From Candidatus Methanoperedens sp. (lineage in GTDB: Archaea; Halobacteriota; Methanosarcinia; Methanosarcinales; Methanoperedenaceae), in assembly GCA_030650845.1 (NCBI GenBank), contig JAUSDC010000021.1:1-47126 (forward strand): a stretch of 47,126 bases of DNA. The letters run 5' to 3'. This document shows, piece by piece, positions 34,100-43,269 of this stretch (its first letter is position 1; the number at the start of each line of letters is the position of its first letter). The position numbers and the translations under genes were made by a program. Below the pieces are notes generated by a model. That model was not told the DNA's origin and did no database searches. It was given only the letters and a program-made list of their open reading frames with translations.

Positions 34100-34258
34100 T
34101 CATCTTTTGATCGTTATATTCAGGATCTTCCAGCCTTCATCAACACCATGAAGCGATTTTACCGAACCTGTGATCATCCCTGATAAGATCTTTTTTACAA
34201 AATCGTTCATCGGGATGCTTTCCCCGTCAACTTCTAAGATAATATCCGCATCTTTCAT
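34100..34258 (-). CDS. 52-residue small protein between AdoMet synthetase and mobA, unknown
   Basis: On the minus strand ATG at 34258 runs 52 codons to TGA at 34100, ending 7 bases before the mobA start. The peptide begins MKDADIILEVDGESIPMNDF and ends in GWKILNITIKR; its pattern of strand, turn, helix ('FVKKILSGMITGSVKSL') and strand looks like a small folded domain. It starts 15 bases after the AdoMet synthetase stop, fills the gap precisely and keeps the operon continuous, which is good evidence that it is real although shorter than the usual ORF cutoff. I know no function. Confidence 0.65.
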   Translation of the reverse strand: MKDADIILEVDGESIPMNDFVKKILSGMITGSVKSLHGVDEGWKILNITIKR

Positions 34259-34273
34259 AAAAAAGGAACTGGA

Positions 34274-35470
34274 TCAGAAAGTAGCCAGTTCTCCCCTTGT
34301 TGTCATCTCTGTGATCTTCGTGATATCCCCGAGCCATTTATCGATGATGGCTTCTGATTCTGATTTAATGTTCTTCATGTTCGCGCCATCCTGTGGTATC
34401 ACCTGAGCGCTGGCTATGAGAGGATGATCAATGGGTTTCCCTATCTGTGAAAGGATTCGGATATATACGTCCTCGATCCCGGAAACGTTGGCTGCAATGT
34501 CGTTGGCTATCTGGGTCGAGAGAAGATTGTACAGCTTCCCAACGTGGTTTATGGGGTTCTTTCCGCTTGTGGCTTCCATACTCATGGGTCTATTCGGTGT
34601 GATAAGACCATTGCACCTGTTCCCGCGCCCCACAGAGCCGTCATCACCCATCTCGGCTGATGTACCTGTGACAGTGAGATAAACTGAGCCAGACTTTTCA
34701 TCGTCCCCTGTATTCACAAAGACCTCAACTTCGCGGTCTGTATATTTACCTGAAAGGTCGAGGATCTTTCCTTTAAGTTCATCTTTTATTTGGAAGTAGT
34801 GATCCTGATCATTGACATGCTTGCCTATCATGGCGCAGGCGACGGTCAGCGTGATGCTGTCGTTCTTCCTCATTCCCATGACTTTTATATCAGTGCCAAT
34901 AGCAGGCATATCTTTCTTGAAATTAAGTACCATCTGGCGTTCTGTATTGTACACTATCTGCTCGACCTCGGAAAAGGGAGCATGTCCCACGCCAAAGGAA
35001 GTATCGTTAGCCATCGGGGCTTTTCCCCGCTTGAAAACGCTCTGGAGGTCTGTTGACCCGTCCCCGAGCTTGCAGTCGATGATGACATCATGTTCAGAAT
35101 CGATGTCAGGAAGTGTGGTCTTCAGGTACTGTTTTGCAGCTCTTACCGCCGCAGTATCAGTAGGGATCTTTTTACCCTGGAATTCTTTTGTTGCTCTTCC
35201 CACAAGAAGCACATAAATTGGTGAGATCTGTTCTCCGCCGCCATATTCCGGATGTGAGCGCCCTGCCACGACCTCTACCTGGTCAGTATTATGATGTAGC
35301 ACAGTCCCGAATTTTTTGATATACTCATGACATAGTGCCCGGCTTACTGCTTCTGCAAAGCCGTCAGCCATGCTGTCAGGGTGTCCGACCCCTTTTCTTT
35401 CAACGATCTCTATCTCCTGTTTTTCTATAGGAGTTTGTGTGATTTTTTCAACACGAATGTTTCTTGCCAT
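34274..35470 (-). CDS. mat: S-adenosylmethionine synthetase, archaeal type
   Basis: A 398-residue archaeal methionine adenosyltransferase, which makes AdoMet from methionine and ATP. This family is very divergent from bacterial MetK. Typical phrases: '[15 protein letters not shown]', '[20 protein letters not shown]', '[14 protein letters not shown]', '[16 protein letters not shown]', '[38 protein letters not shown]' (quoted in part). The length is normal (~400). First gene of a run with the 52-residue gene, mobA and mobB. The window holds two radical SAM enzymes that use its product. Confidence 0.96.
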   Translation of the reverse strand: MARNIRVEKITQTPIEKQEIEIVERKGVGHPDSMADGFAEAVSRALCHEYIKKFGTVLHHNTDQVEVVAGRSHPEYGGGEQISPIYVLLVGRATKEFQGKKIPTDTAAVRAAKQYLKTTLPDIDSEHDVIIDCKLGDGSTDLQSVFKRGKAPMANDTSFGVGHAPFSEVEQIVYNTERQMVLNFKKDMPAIGTDIKVMGMRKNDSITLTVACAMIGKHVNDQDHYFQIKDELKGKILDLSGKYTDREVEVFVNTGDDEKSGSVYLTVTGTSAEMGDDGSVGRGNRCNGLITPNRPMSMEATSGKNPINHVGKLYNLLSTQIANDIAANVSGIEDVYIRILSQIGKPIDHPLIASAQVIPQDGANMKNIKSESEAIIDKWLGDITKITEMTTRGELATF

Positions 35471-35530
35471 TTAATTAACCTCGAGATGTGCTTCCTTTGA
35501 TGTATATGGTAAATAAAAACTTTTGGTATG

Positions 35531-36964
35531 CTATTCCAGATCAGAGAGATCAGCGGATACTTTGCCTGAAATAAAGTAAATTGCACTGCCTTTTACGTTT
35601 TTATCCATGGTGATGATATCATTCCTCATAAGGATCTCAAGGTGATATCTGATAGTCTTATAATCCATTTTCAAAATATTTGCGAGTTGATTTGCATTAT
35701 TAGACCTTTCAGAAAGGTTCTTTAATATCAATGCCCTTGTTTCTCCTCCACGCGTCCCTTTTACCAGATAACACAGGAGTTTTCGCTGTTTATTTGAATT
35801 GTTGAGTTTCAGTTTCAGTTTCTTATTCTCAGTGACGTCCCTGCCAATGCCGTGAACCTCAACGATTTTTCCATTATCCAAAATTGGTCTTGTTTTTATC
35901 TCGATCCACCGGTGCTCGCCGTTTCTGCTAATTATCTCAATAACTTCCGTTTTTTTCAATGTTTCCCCAGCAAGGTGTTTTTTCCTGCGTTCTTCGATGA
36001 TCTTAATGCTTTCTGGCGTGAGCCAGATAAAAATGGACTTACCAATTACTTCCTCTTTTGTGCACCCGAGCATTTCAAGTCCCTTCTGGTTCATTTTCAA
36101 AACATTACATTTTTTATCAAGTACATACATGGCATCCTGTGCATAATCAAAAAGGTCGCGGTATTTTGCCTCTGATTCTTTAAGTTCTTGTTCCAATTTT
36201 ATCTTTTCAGTTATGTCTCTTACAATACCGTGCACCCCAGTGATAGTATCCCCATCTTTCAATATTCTTGTTTTTGATTCACCCCATTTAAGAGTCCCAT
36301 CTTTAGTAATAACTTCTATCAATACTGTTTCCTCCAAAAATTCCCCAGACATTTGTTTTGCAAGAATATCCATTGAGGATTTCAGGCTTTCTGATGTTAA
36401 CCAATTTGATATATGCGAACCTATTATCTCTTCTTTTTCCCCCCCAAGACTTTTCACTCCAGACTTATTTATCGTTCTAATGAAACCCTGGTTATCGATG
36501 GTATACATGATATCTTCAGCATTTTCAAAAAGATCTTTATATTTTGCCTCAGATTCTTTGAGAAAAGATTCAAGTTCCTTATTTTCAGTTATATTTTTGA
36601 TAACTGAGACAACTTTATTTTTTCCATTGATTAATGTAAGTTTGTGTGCCACTCTAACATATTTTATCCTTCCACTTTTTGTTGTGATTCCTATTTCAAA
36701 ATCATCTGGGATCCCTTTCTGAATAGTATCCCATTTCTGAATGCAGAGTTCTTTCATATCTTCTGGTATTATTTTCATAAAATAATTGCCAATTATTTCT
36801 TCCCTGGGCCATTCAATAATTCGAAAAAAAGAATCGTTGGCAAATTCAAATTTCCCATGTTCATCAACAACAGTTATGCCATCGATCGATGAATCTATTA
36901 TTGCCTTGAGATATCTCTCAGATTCATACATTAATTGATGAGGGTCGTCGATCTTTTCATCCAT
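35531..36964 (-). CDS. Three-PAS sensor with C-terminal winged helix (one-component regulator)
   Basis: A 477-residue cytoplasmic protein. Three PAS/PAC units lie at ~15-130, ~135-258 and ~265-385, each ending in the 'DIT/DVTE' transition ('VIKNITENKEL', 'IVRDITEKIKL', 'IGRDVTENKKL'). PAS2 and PAS3 are linked by near-identical 'ESEAKYKDLFENAED' / 'ESEAKYRDLFDYAQD', which suggests internal duplication. The C-terminal ~80 residues are an ArsR/MarR-like winged helix ('NANQLANILKMDYKTIRYHLEILMRNDII'). There is no kinase or membrane segment. It likely senses a ligand, redox state or light and binds DNA directly. The target is unknown. Confidence 0.85.
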   Translation of the reverse strand: MDEKIDDPHQLMYESERYLKAIIDSSIDGITVVDEHGKFEFANDSFFRIIEWPREEIIGNYFMKIIPEDMKELCIQKWDTIQKGIPDDFEIGITTKSGRIKYVRVAHKLTLINGKNKVVSVIKNITENKELESFLKESEAKYKDLFENAEDIMYTIDNQGFIRTINKSGVKSLGGEKEEIIGSHISNWLTSESLKSSMDILAKQMSGEFLEETVLIEVITKDGTLKWGESKTRILKDGDTITGVHGIVRDITEKIKLEQELKESEAKYRDLFDYAQDAMYVLDKKCNVLKMNQKGLEMLGCTKEEVIGKSIFIWLTPESIKIIEERRKKHLAGETLKKTEVIEIISRNGEHRWIEIKTRPILDNGKIVEVHGIGRDVTENKKLKLKLNNSNKQRKLLCYLVKGTRGGETRALILKNLSERSNNANQLANILKMDYKTIRYHLEILMRNDIITMDKNVKGSAIYFISGKVSADLSDLE

Positions 36965-37047
36965 TTTTGAAATTCAAATGAAAACACTTTAAATAAAACT
37001 ATCGGTCATATTGATATATCTTCTCGATAATAGAACCCACCCCAACA

Positions 37048-37971
37048 ATGACATCAATCTCCAGCGCAACCCAGGATATCCTTATAAAACACGGTTACCA
37101 CCTCGCGGGCTCACACGGTGCTGTAAAGACGTGCCTGTGGCTCAACAAAAGCATGCGCAACGACGGCGGCTGCTATAAATCGAAGTTTTACGGCATGACG
37201 TCCCACCGCTGCATCCAGATGACGCCCACCCTTATATGCAACCATCGCTGTCTCCATTGCTGGCGGGCTGTCGAGATCCCTGTGAAGGTGCCAGAAACCT
37301 GGGATACACCCGAAGAAATTGTGAAAAACTGCCTCATTGAACAGCGCCGCCTCGTGTCAGGATATAGAGGCTCTGAATTCATGGATAAAATAAAATGCAT
37401 TGAGGCTCTTACACCCAGGCATGTGGCTATATCGCTGGCCGGTGAGCCCACGCTTTACCCCTACCTCCCTGAACTCATAGAGGAATTCCATAAAACGGGC
37501 GTGACCACTTTTGTGGTCACCAACGGGACAAATCCGGAAATGGTAGGATCGCTCAAACCCACCCAGCTTTATATCAGCCTGAACGCCCCAGATAAAGAAA
37601 CATATCAAAAAGCATGCGCCCCGCTTGCAGACACATGGGACAATATAAGACAATCACTTGAAATTATGAACACTTCTGAAACACGGACCGCAGTAAGGAT
37701 AACACTCACAAAAGGTGTAAATATGGAAGCACCTGAGGGTTATGCCCGCCTCATCGGGCTTGCAGAGCCGGATTATGTGGAATTGAAAGCTTACATGCAC
37801 CTGGGGTTTTCAAGGAATCGGCTTTCACGGGACAGTATGCCTTCCCATCAGGAAGTGCTGGATTTCTCAAAAAAAGTTGGGCAAGCTCTTGGCTACTGCA
37901 TTGCCGACAGTTCTGAATCAAGCAGAGTGGTGCTTCTGTCAAAAGACGGGAAAAAGAATGACATTGTCTAA
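37048..37971 (+). CDS. taw1: tRNA 4-demethylwyosine synthase
   Basis: A 307-residue radical SAM enzyme (Taw1/TYW1) that builds the tricyclic base from m1G37 of tRNA-Phe using pyruvate. The radical SAM cluster is C64, C68 and C71 ('CNHRCLHC'). A second [4Fe-4S] cluster is formed by C29, C42 and C55, with the same 13-residue spacing as in the characterised Pyrococcus enzyme. 'VAISLAGEPTLYPYLPELI' and 'FVVTNGTNPEMV' follow. The length is slightly short but complete. Confidence 0.94.
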   Translation: MTSISSATQDILIKHGYHLAGSHGAVKTCLWLNKSMRNDGGCYKSKFYGMTSHRCIQMTPTLICNHRCLHCWRAVEIPVKVPETWDTPEEIVKNCLIEQRRLVSGYRGSEFMDKIKCIEALTPRHVAISLAGEPTLYPYLPELIEEFHKTGVTTFVVTNGTNPEMVGSLKPTQLYISLNAPDKETYQKACAPLADTWDNIRQSLEIMNTSETRTAVRITLTKGVNMEAPEGYARLIGLAEPDYVELKAYMHLGFSRNRLSRDSMPSHQEVLDFSKKVGQALGYCIADSSESSRVVLLSKDGKKNDIV

Positions 37972-38025
37972 CAAAACCCTTATGTGCTTTTATATACCTA
38001 TATTAATACAAACATAAATACGAAC

Positions 38026-38721
38026 ATGACAAACGGCGAGACTGAGGTAATCACAAAAGAAGCAATACTTGAAGAGCCAATCGAGATCCTTGTAAATCTG
38101 GCTCGAAGCGGAGAAATAGACCCCTGGAACATAGACATCGTTGAGATCACTGATAAATTCCTGCGCCAGGTCGAGGAACTGGAGAAAATGGACCTTCGCG
38201 TTTCGGGAAGAACACTTCTGTATGCTGCCATCCTGCTTCGTATGAAATCCAACGCCCTGGTAGAAGTGGAAGAAATTCCCGAGGATTTCATGGATGAGGG
38301 TGATAATTTTGAGATAAGCGATTACCCCGTACCCACACTTCCCCTGCGCCGCACCTCCCGACGTCCTGTAACTCTTGATGAGCTGCTGGCAGAACTGAAA
38401 AAGGCAGAAGCACAAGAAGATAAAAGACTTGAACGCTTAAGGAGCAAGAAAGAAGTGCATCGTACGACCATAAAGGAAGTACTTTCCATAGCTCACGAAG
38501 AAGACATTGAAAGCAGGGTAACAATGATGAGGAATATTTTGATGAATCTTTTCGAAAAACAGAAAAATATCCAGTTCTCAGAACTTGCAGGTTCACTTGA
38601 CAGGGCTGGAATGATAATGGCATATCTTGCCCTGCTCTTTCTTGCTACAAAAAAGGAGATCTGGCTTGAGCAGGAAGAGCTTTTCGGTGAGCTTTTCATA
38701 CGAAGGCAGGAGGCATCATGA
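38026..38721 (+). CDS. scpA: Segregation and condensation protein ScpA
   Basis: A ~231-residue kleisin counted from the ATG at 38026 (MTNGETEV). A start at 37984 adds a repetitive Asn/Thr stretch that is not conserved. The kleisin N-terminal phrase is 'EPIEILVNLARSGEIDPWNIDIVEITDKFLRQVEEL' (quoted in part); the C-terminal winged helix ends '...LFLATKKEIWLEQEELFGELFI'. It links the two heads of Smc in the condensin-like complex. Smc is not in the window. scpB overlaps by 4 bases. Confidence 0.93.
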   Translation: MTNGETEVITKEAILEEPIEILVNLARSGEIDPWNIDIVEITDKFLRQVEELEKMDLRVSGRTLLYAAILLRMKSNALVEVEEIPEDFMDEGDNFEISDYPVPTLPLRRTSRRPVTLDELLAELKKAEAQEDKRLERLRSKKEVHRTTIKEVLSIAHEEDIESRVTMMRNILMNLFEKQKNIQFSELAGSLDRAGMIMAYLALLFLATKKEIWLEQEELFGELFIRRQEAS

Positions 38722-39812
38722 TGGGAGAAAAGGAGATCTTAGAGGCTGCACTCTTTGCCACAGGGGAACCTCTGGATATTGCGCAACTTTCCAATCTCGT
38801 CCGGGGAAAGAACGCGAAGGAACTGCTGCATCAATTGATAGAGGAGTACAGGCAGCGAGGTTCAGCTCTTGAGATAAAAGAGATCGAAGGAAGGTTCGTA
38901 ATGCAGGTCATGCCAGAGTATGCTGAAAAGGTCAGGTCTCTTGCGCCAAAGGAGCTGCGTGCCCCGGTGCTGCGGACGCTGTCCATGATCGCGTATCACC
39001 AGCCGCTGACCGTGGCTGACCTTGTGGACAGGAGGGGTGCTGCGGCTTATGACCATGTCAGGGAACTGGAGGAATGGGGTTTCATTTCAACAGTGCCTCA
39101 GGGCAGGACGAAGCTGCTTTCCACGACGCATCGGTTTGCTGAGTATTTCAACCTTGATTCAGGTGATCCTGATGCCATCAGGCGAAAGATAATTGAGCTT
39201 GCTAAGGAGCAGCAGATGGGACTTGATAAGTGGCTTGGGAAGCAGGGGATAGGCGTAACGCCCATGTTCGAATCAATGATGGAACTGTGCGGTATAGCTG
39301 AATATCAGGTCGTGAACCCGTATTCTCCCACAGACGAAGAGCGCGACCAGCTTGCTGAACTCGGAGTGCTTGTTATTTCTAAAGGTTACCAGCAAAAGAT
39401 CAGCCAATTCTTTGATGGCAGGATCATCGAGGTATGTGCTACTACGTTCGATGAACTGACAAATTCGATCAATCTCCTGACTGAATATGGTTCTTCCAGA
39501 AAAATAAGGGAAAGCATGGGGCGTATTTCTGAACTCAAGGATGAATACATCGAAAAAACATATTCAATAACCCGAAAAGCTGCACCGCAGACCGAAATGA
39601 TATCAAAGATGGTCAATGAACTGCGCCTTGGTATCTCGTCTGACGGAGTGAGTATTGCGCCTGATTATGGAACATCGAGCGAAGGGAAAGAGATCGGAAC
39701 AGGTGCTGATGTCCTTATTCCAACACATAAGAACGCACAGATGGATGTAATGAAGAGGATCTGCCAGAGGTATGACGTTTTGATAGAGGGGCTGAGGAAG
39801 AAGGCGAAATAA
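38718..39812 (+). CDS. scpB: Segregation and condensation protein ScpB with long C-terminal extension
   Basis: A 364-residue protein. Residues 1-~185 are a normal ScpB with two winged helices ('EILEAALFATGEPLDIAQLSNLV', 'LRTLSMIAYHQPLTVADLVDRRGAAAYDHVRELEEWGFIS', quoted in part). Residues ~190-364 are an extension about as long as ScpB itself: 'GLDKWLGKQGIGVTPMFESMMELCGIAEYQVVNPY', then a DUF-like alpha/beta part and a helical end. Most ScpB proteins are 170-220 residues. The extension has no motif I recognise. ScpB dimers bind ScpA in the Smc complex. Confidence 0.9.
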   Translation: MMGEKEILEAALFATGEPLDIAQLSNLVRGKNAKELLHQLIEEYRQRGSALEIKEIEGRFVMQVMPEYAEKVRSLAPKELRAPVLRTLSMIAYHQPLTVADLVDRRGAAAYDHVRELEEWGFISTVPQGRTKLLSTTHRFAEYFNLDSGDPDAIRRKIIELAKEQQMGLDKWLGKQGIGVTPMFESMMELCGIAEYQVVNPYSPTDEERDQLAELGVLVISKGYQQKISQFFDGRIIEVCATTFDELTNSINLLTEYGSSRKIRESMGRISELKDEYIEKTYSITRKAAPQTEMISKMVNELRLGISSDGVSIAPDYGTSSEGKEIGTGADVLIPTHKNAQMDVMKRICQRYDVLIEGLRKKAK

Positions 39813-39884
39813 CTTTAGAACCAATGGCTTTTTATCCCAATCCGACCCTATTAGCACATATTCCATCAGTCTGAAGGAGGCTTT

Positions 39885-41156
39885 ATGGATAATGAATTTG
39901 CGCCCCATGTTGAAGAAATAAAAAGGGCGCTTGATAACGAAATAGAGGAAAGTAGCATATTGGCGGATTTAAAGAAGCTCATTGAATTCAGGGTACCGCT
40001 TGAAGAAGCCAAACGCAGTCTTATCAAAAAATATGGCGGAGCTGATAAAAGCATAGTTTGCAAACTTTCCGATATAAAAATAGGCGACCGCAATATAGAA
40101 TTTACTGCGCAGGTCATGGAACTTGCAAAAAAAAGTATTAATGTCAATACTATCGAAAAAACTATTTTTTCCGGGACACTGGGTGACGAAACAGCTGCGC
40201 GAAGTTTTACTGCATGGCATGATTTTGGTCTCAATGCTGGCGATGTTGTCCAGATCACACAGGCTTATGTGAGGAACTGGCAGGACAGACCTGAGATCAA
40301 TTTCGGAAGTAAATCAAAGGTAACAAAGCTCAATACCACAATGGCGATAAATCCGGATATTTTGCAGAAAAAACTTGCTGAATTAAGGGATGGGGACATG
40401 AACATAAATGCTGCATTCACGATCCTGAGCATTGAACCCAGGGAGATAATAACAAAAGACGGGGTCAAGAAAATACTGAATGGGATCGGTGCGGATGATA
40501 AGACAAAGGCTCCTTTTACTTCATGGGTACTGCTGCCAGAACTCGTGGCCGGCAACACGATAGAAGTGAAGAACGCCTACGTTCGCTCATTCAGGGGAGT
40601 CCCAACATTGCACATCAACGAGAACAGCAAGGTAACAAAGCTTGAAAAAAGCATCGAATTCAAAGAACCAAATAAGGTCATGATAAGGGATATAATCGAA
40701 AGCGAAGGGGCTTTTGATGTAGTTATAGAAGGGAACATTCTTTCTGTGAGACCGGGTTCCGGATTGATAGCCCGTTGTCCTGAATGCTCCCGCGTTATCC
40801 AGAAGGGCATGTGCAGGGTACATGGCAAAGTGGATGAGAAGCTGGATATGAGGATCAAAGCAATTATTGATGATGGGACAGGGGCTATGACACTTGTTCT
40901 GAATGCTGAACTGACGCAGGTGCTTTGCGGGATCACGATCGAACAGGCAAAAGAAATTGCAAAGGCAGCGATGTCCCAGAATGCAGTGGAAGAAGAAGTG
41001 AAAAAGAAACTGCTGGGAAAAAAGCTGAATGCCAGAGGCAATATGTCAAAAGGCGAATACGGTATCACACTTGTAGCTACTAAGGTCTGGGAATCTCATG
41101 ACCAGATAAATGAAAGAGCATTAGAGATCCTTTCAAGGGCAGGGCAACATGGATAA
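39885..41156 (+). CDS. rpa1: Replication protein A, large multi-OB subunit
   Basis: A 423-residue single-stranded DNA-binding protein with three OB folds (~60-150, ~160-258, ~270-375) after a helical N-terminal ~50 residues. The last OB fold contains a zinc finger 'CPECSRVIQKGMCRVHG' (three Cys and His). 'NAGDVVQITQAYVRNWQDRPEINFGSKSKV' and the similar 'NTIEVKNAYVRSFRGVPTLHINENSKV' show internal repetition (quoted in part). A GGAGG site precedes the ATG. First of the rpa1-rpap1-rpe order known from haloarchaea; the 8-base overlap with the next gene supports an operon. Confidence 0.93.
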   Translation: MDNEFAPHVEEIKRALDNEIEESSILADLKKLIEFRVPLEEAKRSLIKKYGGADKSIVCKLSDIKIGDRNIEFTAQVMELAKKSINVNTIEKTIFSGTLGDETAARSFTAWHDFGLNAGDVVQITQAYVRNWQDRPEINFGSKSKVTKLNTTMAINPDILQKKLAELRDGDMNINAAFTILSIEPREIITKDGVKKILNGIGADDKTKAPFTSWVLLPELVAGNTIEVKNAYVRSFRGVPTLHINENSKVTKLEKSIEFKEPNKVMIRDIIESEGAFDVVIEGNILSVRPGSGLIARCPECSRVIQKGMCRVHGKVDEKLDMRIKAIIDDGTGAMTLVLNAELTQVLCGITIEQAKEIAKAAMSQNAVEEEVKKKLLGKKLNARGNMSKGEYGITLVATKVWESHDQINERALEILSRAGQHG

Positions 41157-42108
41157 GATACTTGACCGGGAAGTAGCCTGGCGCATTTTTGCGTGGGAAT
41201 TCAACAGGTCAACCCTTCACATCAGCGAAGGTGATGAGAGGGCTCCGAACTATATAATTACACCAACTGGAGTTAAATGTAATCGCCTTTTCATTGTGGG
41301 TGTTGTAACCGAAGTAGAGAACATCGGAAAGGATAACAGCCTGTGGCGTGGCCGCGTGGCTGACCCAACTGGTGTATTCACTGTATATGCAGGACATTAC
41401 CAGCCAGAGGCAGCAATTTTCCTTTCTGAACTTAACATCCCGGCATACGTTGCAGTGGTTGGAAAAGCAAGAAAATTCGAGCCTGAGGACGGAAGCGTAT
41501 ACACATCTGTAAGACCTGAAGAGATGAACAATGCAGATGAGAAGCTAAGGGACAGGTGGGTGCTTGATACAGCAGAGCGCACACTTGAAAGAATAAAGTA
41601 TGTAGAGGATGCCTTAAGCTCAGGAAAGTCAGGGAATGATCTTAAAGAATATTTGATCAGAAAGGGGACAAATGTCATCCTTGCTGACGGTGCTGTAAAG
41701 GCGATCGAACATTATAAAAATCTTGATAAGACGATCGCAGAACTCAAAAATGCTGTTATACATGCTATAGAGACGGTTGTTTCTGATATGGAAACAAAAA
41801 CCGATGATAATAAAGATCAAGACCAGTCTATGCCGGTTGAAATAATGATACCTCCAGAAACAGATGAGGCCGTTTCCATAGAAGATATTGCAAAGCCCGA
41901 AATCAAAGAGCCGGAAACCGGGCCAAAAGAAATAATCGCGGGTATAATCGATAAACTGGATACAGGCAAAGGAATATCCTATTCCATAGTGGTGGAGACT
42001 GCCCAGAAGGCGGGAATTGACCCTGAGATCGTGGAATCCGGTATCAAAGAGCTCATGGACGAAGGGCGGTGCTATGAGCCTAAGATCGGGGTACTGCGGA
42101 AAGTCTGA
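41149..42108 (+). CDS. rpap1: RPA-associated protein (RPAP1-like)
   Basis: A 319-residue RPA-associated protein of the COG3390 family. An OB fold occupies ~15-125 ('REVAWRIFAWEFNRSTLHISEGDERAPNYIITPTGVKCNRLFIVGVVTEVENIG', quoted in part). A Glu/Asp/Lys-rich linker (~190-250) follows, then a C-terminal winged helix (~255-319) like that of RPA32. In Haloferax it works with RPA1 in DNA repair. It overlaps rpa1 and precedes the phosphoesterase by 2 bases. Confidence 0.9.
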   Translation: MDKILDREVAWRIFAWEFNRSTLHISEGDERAPNYIITPTGVKCNRLFIVGVVTEVENIGKDNSLWRGRVADPTGVFTVYAGHYQPEAAIFLSELNIPAYVAVVGKARKFEPEDGSVYTSVRPEEMNNADEKLRDRWVLDTAERTLERIKYVEDALSSGKSGNDLKEYLIRKGTNVILADGAVKAIEHYKNLDKTIAELKNAVIHAIETVVSDMETKTDDNKDQDQSMPVEIMIPPETDEAVSIEDIAKPEIKEPETGPKEIIAGIIDKLDTGKGISYSIVVETAQKAGIDPEIVESGIKELMDEGRCYEPKIGVLRKV

Positions 42109-42110
42109 AA

Positions 42111-42932
42111 ATGATTAGCCCTCTGGTTAACGAACCGGCGCTATTAGTCGAAAATAATATCAGGACGCTTGTAATTGCAGATATTCATCTTGGCATCGAA
42201 TGGGAACTTTACTATAGCGGAATAAGCATCCCCAGCCAGGTCGAAAAACGCACGGCACGCATAAGGGAATATATCAAAAAAGTGTCTCCTGAGAGGATAG
42301 TGCTGCTTGGAGATATAAAACACAATGTACCAAGGACTTCATGGCAGGAAAAAAAGGAAGTTCCGGCATTCCTTGAGGAACTTGCAGGGTTTGCGCCAGT
42401 GGATATCGTGCCGGGGAACCATGATGGAGATATTGGGGAGCTTATCCCGGAAAATGTCTTTATGCATGACATGAGGGGATTTGTTCTTGATGGTGTGGGA
42501 TATTTCCATGGGCATACCTGGCCTGATAATGCTCTTCTATGCGCCACGCATGTGGTCATGTCACACAACCACCCAACGATAAGGCTAGTGGATACACTGG
42601 GGCACGGTGTTTCTGAGCCAGTCTGGATACGCACACATTTTATAGAAAAAGCCATCATGGAACACTATGGAGATATGAAGTGGAGCGATCCGGAAGTTGT
42701 TATTATGCCTGCTTTTAATGAATTATGCGGAGGGATACCGTTCAATGAATCCATACATGAAGAGCTGCTTGGACCGGTGTTCGCCAACCACGCTATTGAG
42801 CTTGACAAAGCGCGCGCGATCCTGCTTGATGGGACAGACCTGGGAACGATCGAAGGGATAAAAAAGCTGGGTATAACGAAGATCAGAAAAAGATATAAGT
42901 CCCGTGGTGTAAGAGTAAATAGCGGGAAATAG
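42111..42932 (+). CDS. rpe: Calcineurin-like phosphoesterase of the RPA operon (Rpe)
   Basis: A 273-residue metallophosphoesterase of the COG1407 type. Metal motifs: 'IADIHLGIEWE' (D-x-H), 'LLGDIKHN' (GD), 'VPGNHDG' (GNHD) and 'FHGHTW' (GH-x-H). In haloarchaea the equivalent gene rpe follows rpa1 and rpap1 and is part of the same operon, with a proposed role in DNA metabolism. The spacing here (2 bases) is consistent. Confidence 0.92.
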   Translation: MISPLVNEPALLVENNIRTLVIADIHLGIEWELYYSGISIPSQVEKRTARIREYIKKVSPERIVLLGDIKHNVPRTSWQEKKEVPAFLEELAGFAPVDIVPGNHDGDIGELIPENVFMHDMRGFVLDGVGYFHGHTWPDNALLCATHVVMSHNHPTIRLVDTLGHGVSEPVWIRTHFIEKAIMEHYGDMKWSDPEVVIMPAFNELCGGIPFNESIHEELLGPVFANHAIELDKARAILLDGTDLGTIEGIKKLGITKIRKRYKSRGVRVNSGK

Positions 42933-42933
42933 T

Positions 42934-43230
42934 ATGAATAATGAAACAGAGCCATTACAAGATGATCACGACGCCTGCGAAATAAAAACGCCACAAGACC
43001 ACAAGATCATGGTCAGGACGCTAGAGAGCCCCATCAGGAGAAAGATAGTTAAATCCATGGGAGCTTTCGGGAAAACCAAAAAAGAGATAATGAAAGAGCT
43101 TGGCATCACTGAGTCGCAGTTGAAGTTCCAGTTAGATTATCTTGTGAAAAACTGCTATGCAGAAGTTGATGGGGAGAATTGCAGGCTGAATGCGAAAGGA
43201 TTGGACGAACTTCTGGTGAATGTTAAGTAG
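42934..43230 (+). CDS. Small winged-helix DNA-binding protein
   Basis: A 98-residue protein that starts 1 base after the rpe stop. An acidic N-terminal ~25 residues leads into an ArsR-like winged helix: 'LESPIRRKIVKSMGAFGKTKKEIMKELGITESQLKFQLDYLVKNCYAEVDG' (quoted in part). It may regulate the RPA operon of which it is the last gene, or be a DNA-binding partner. No ligand-binding domain is seen. Confidence 0.75.
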   Translation: MNNETEPLQDDHDACEIKTPQDHKIMVRTLESPIRRKIVKSMGAFGKTKKEIMKELGITESQLKFQLDYLVKNCYAEVDGENCRLNAKGLDELLVNVK

Positions 43231-43269
43231 TGATGATGGGTACGTATGCAGTGAAAATGCATCGATAAC

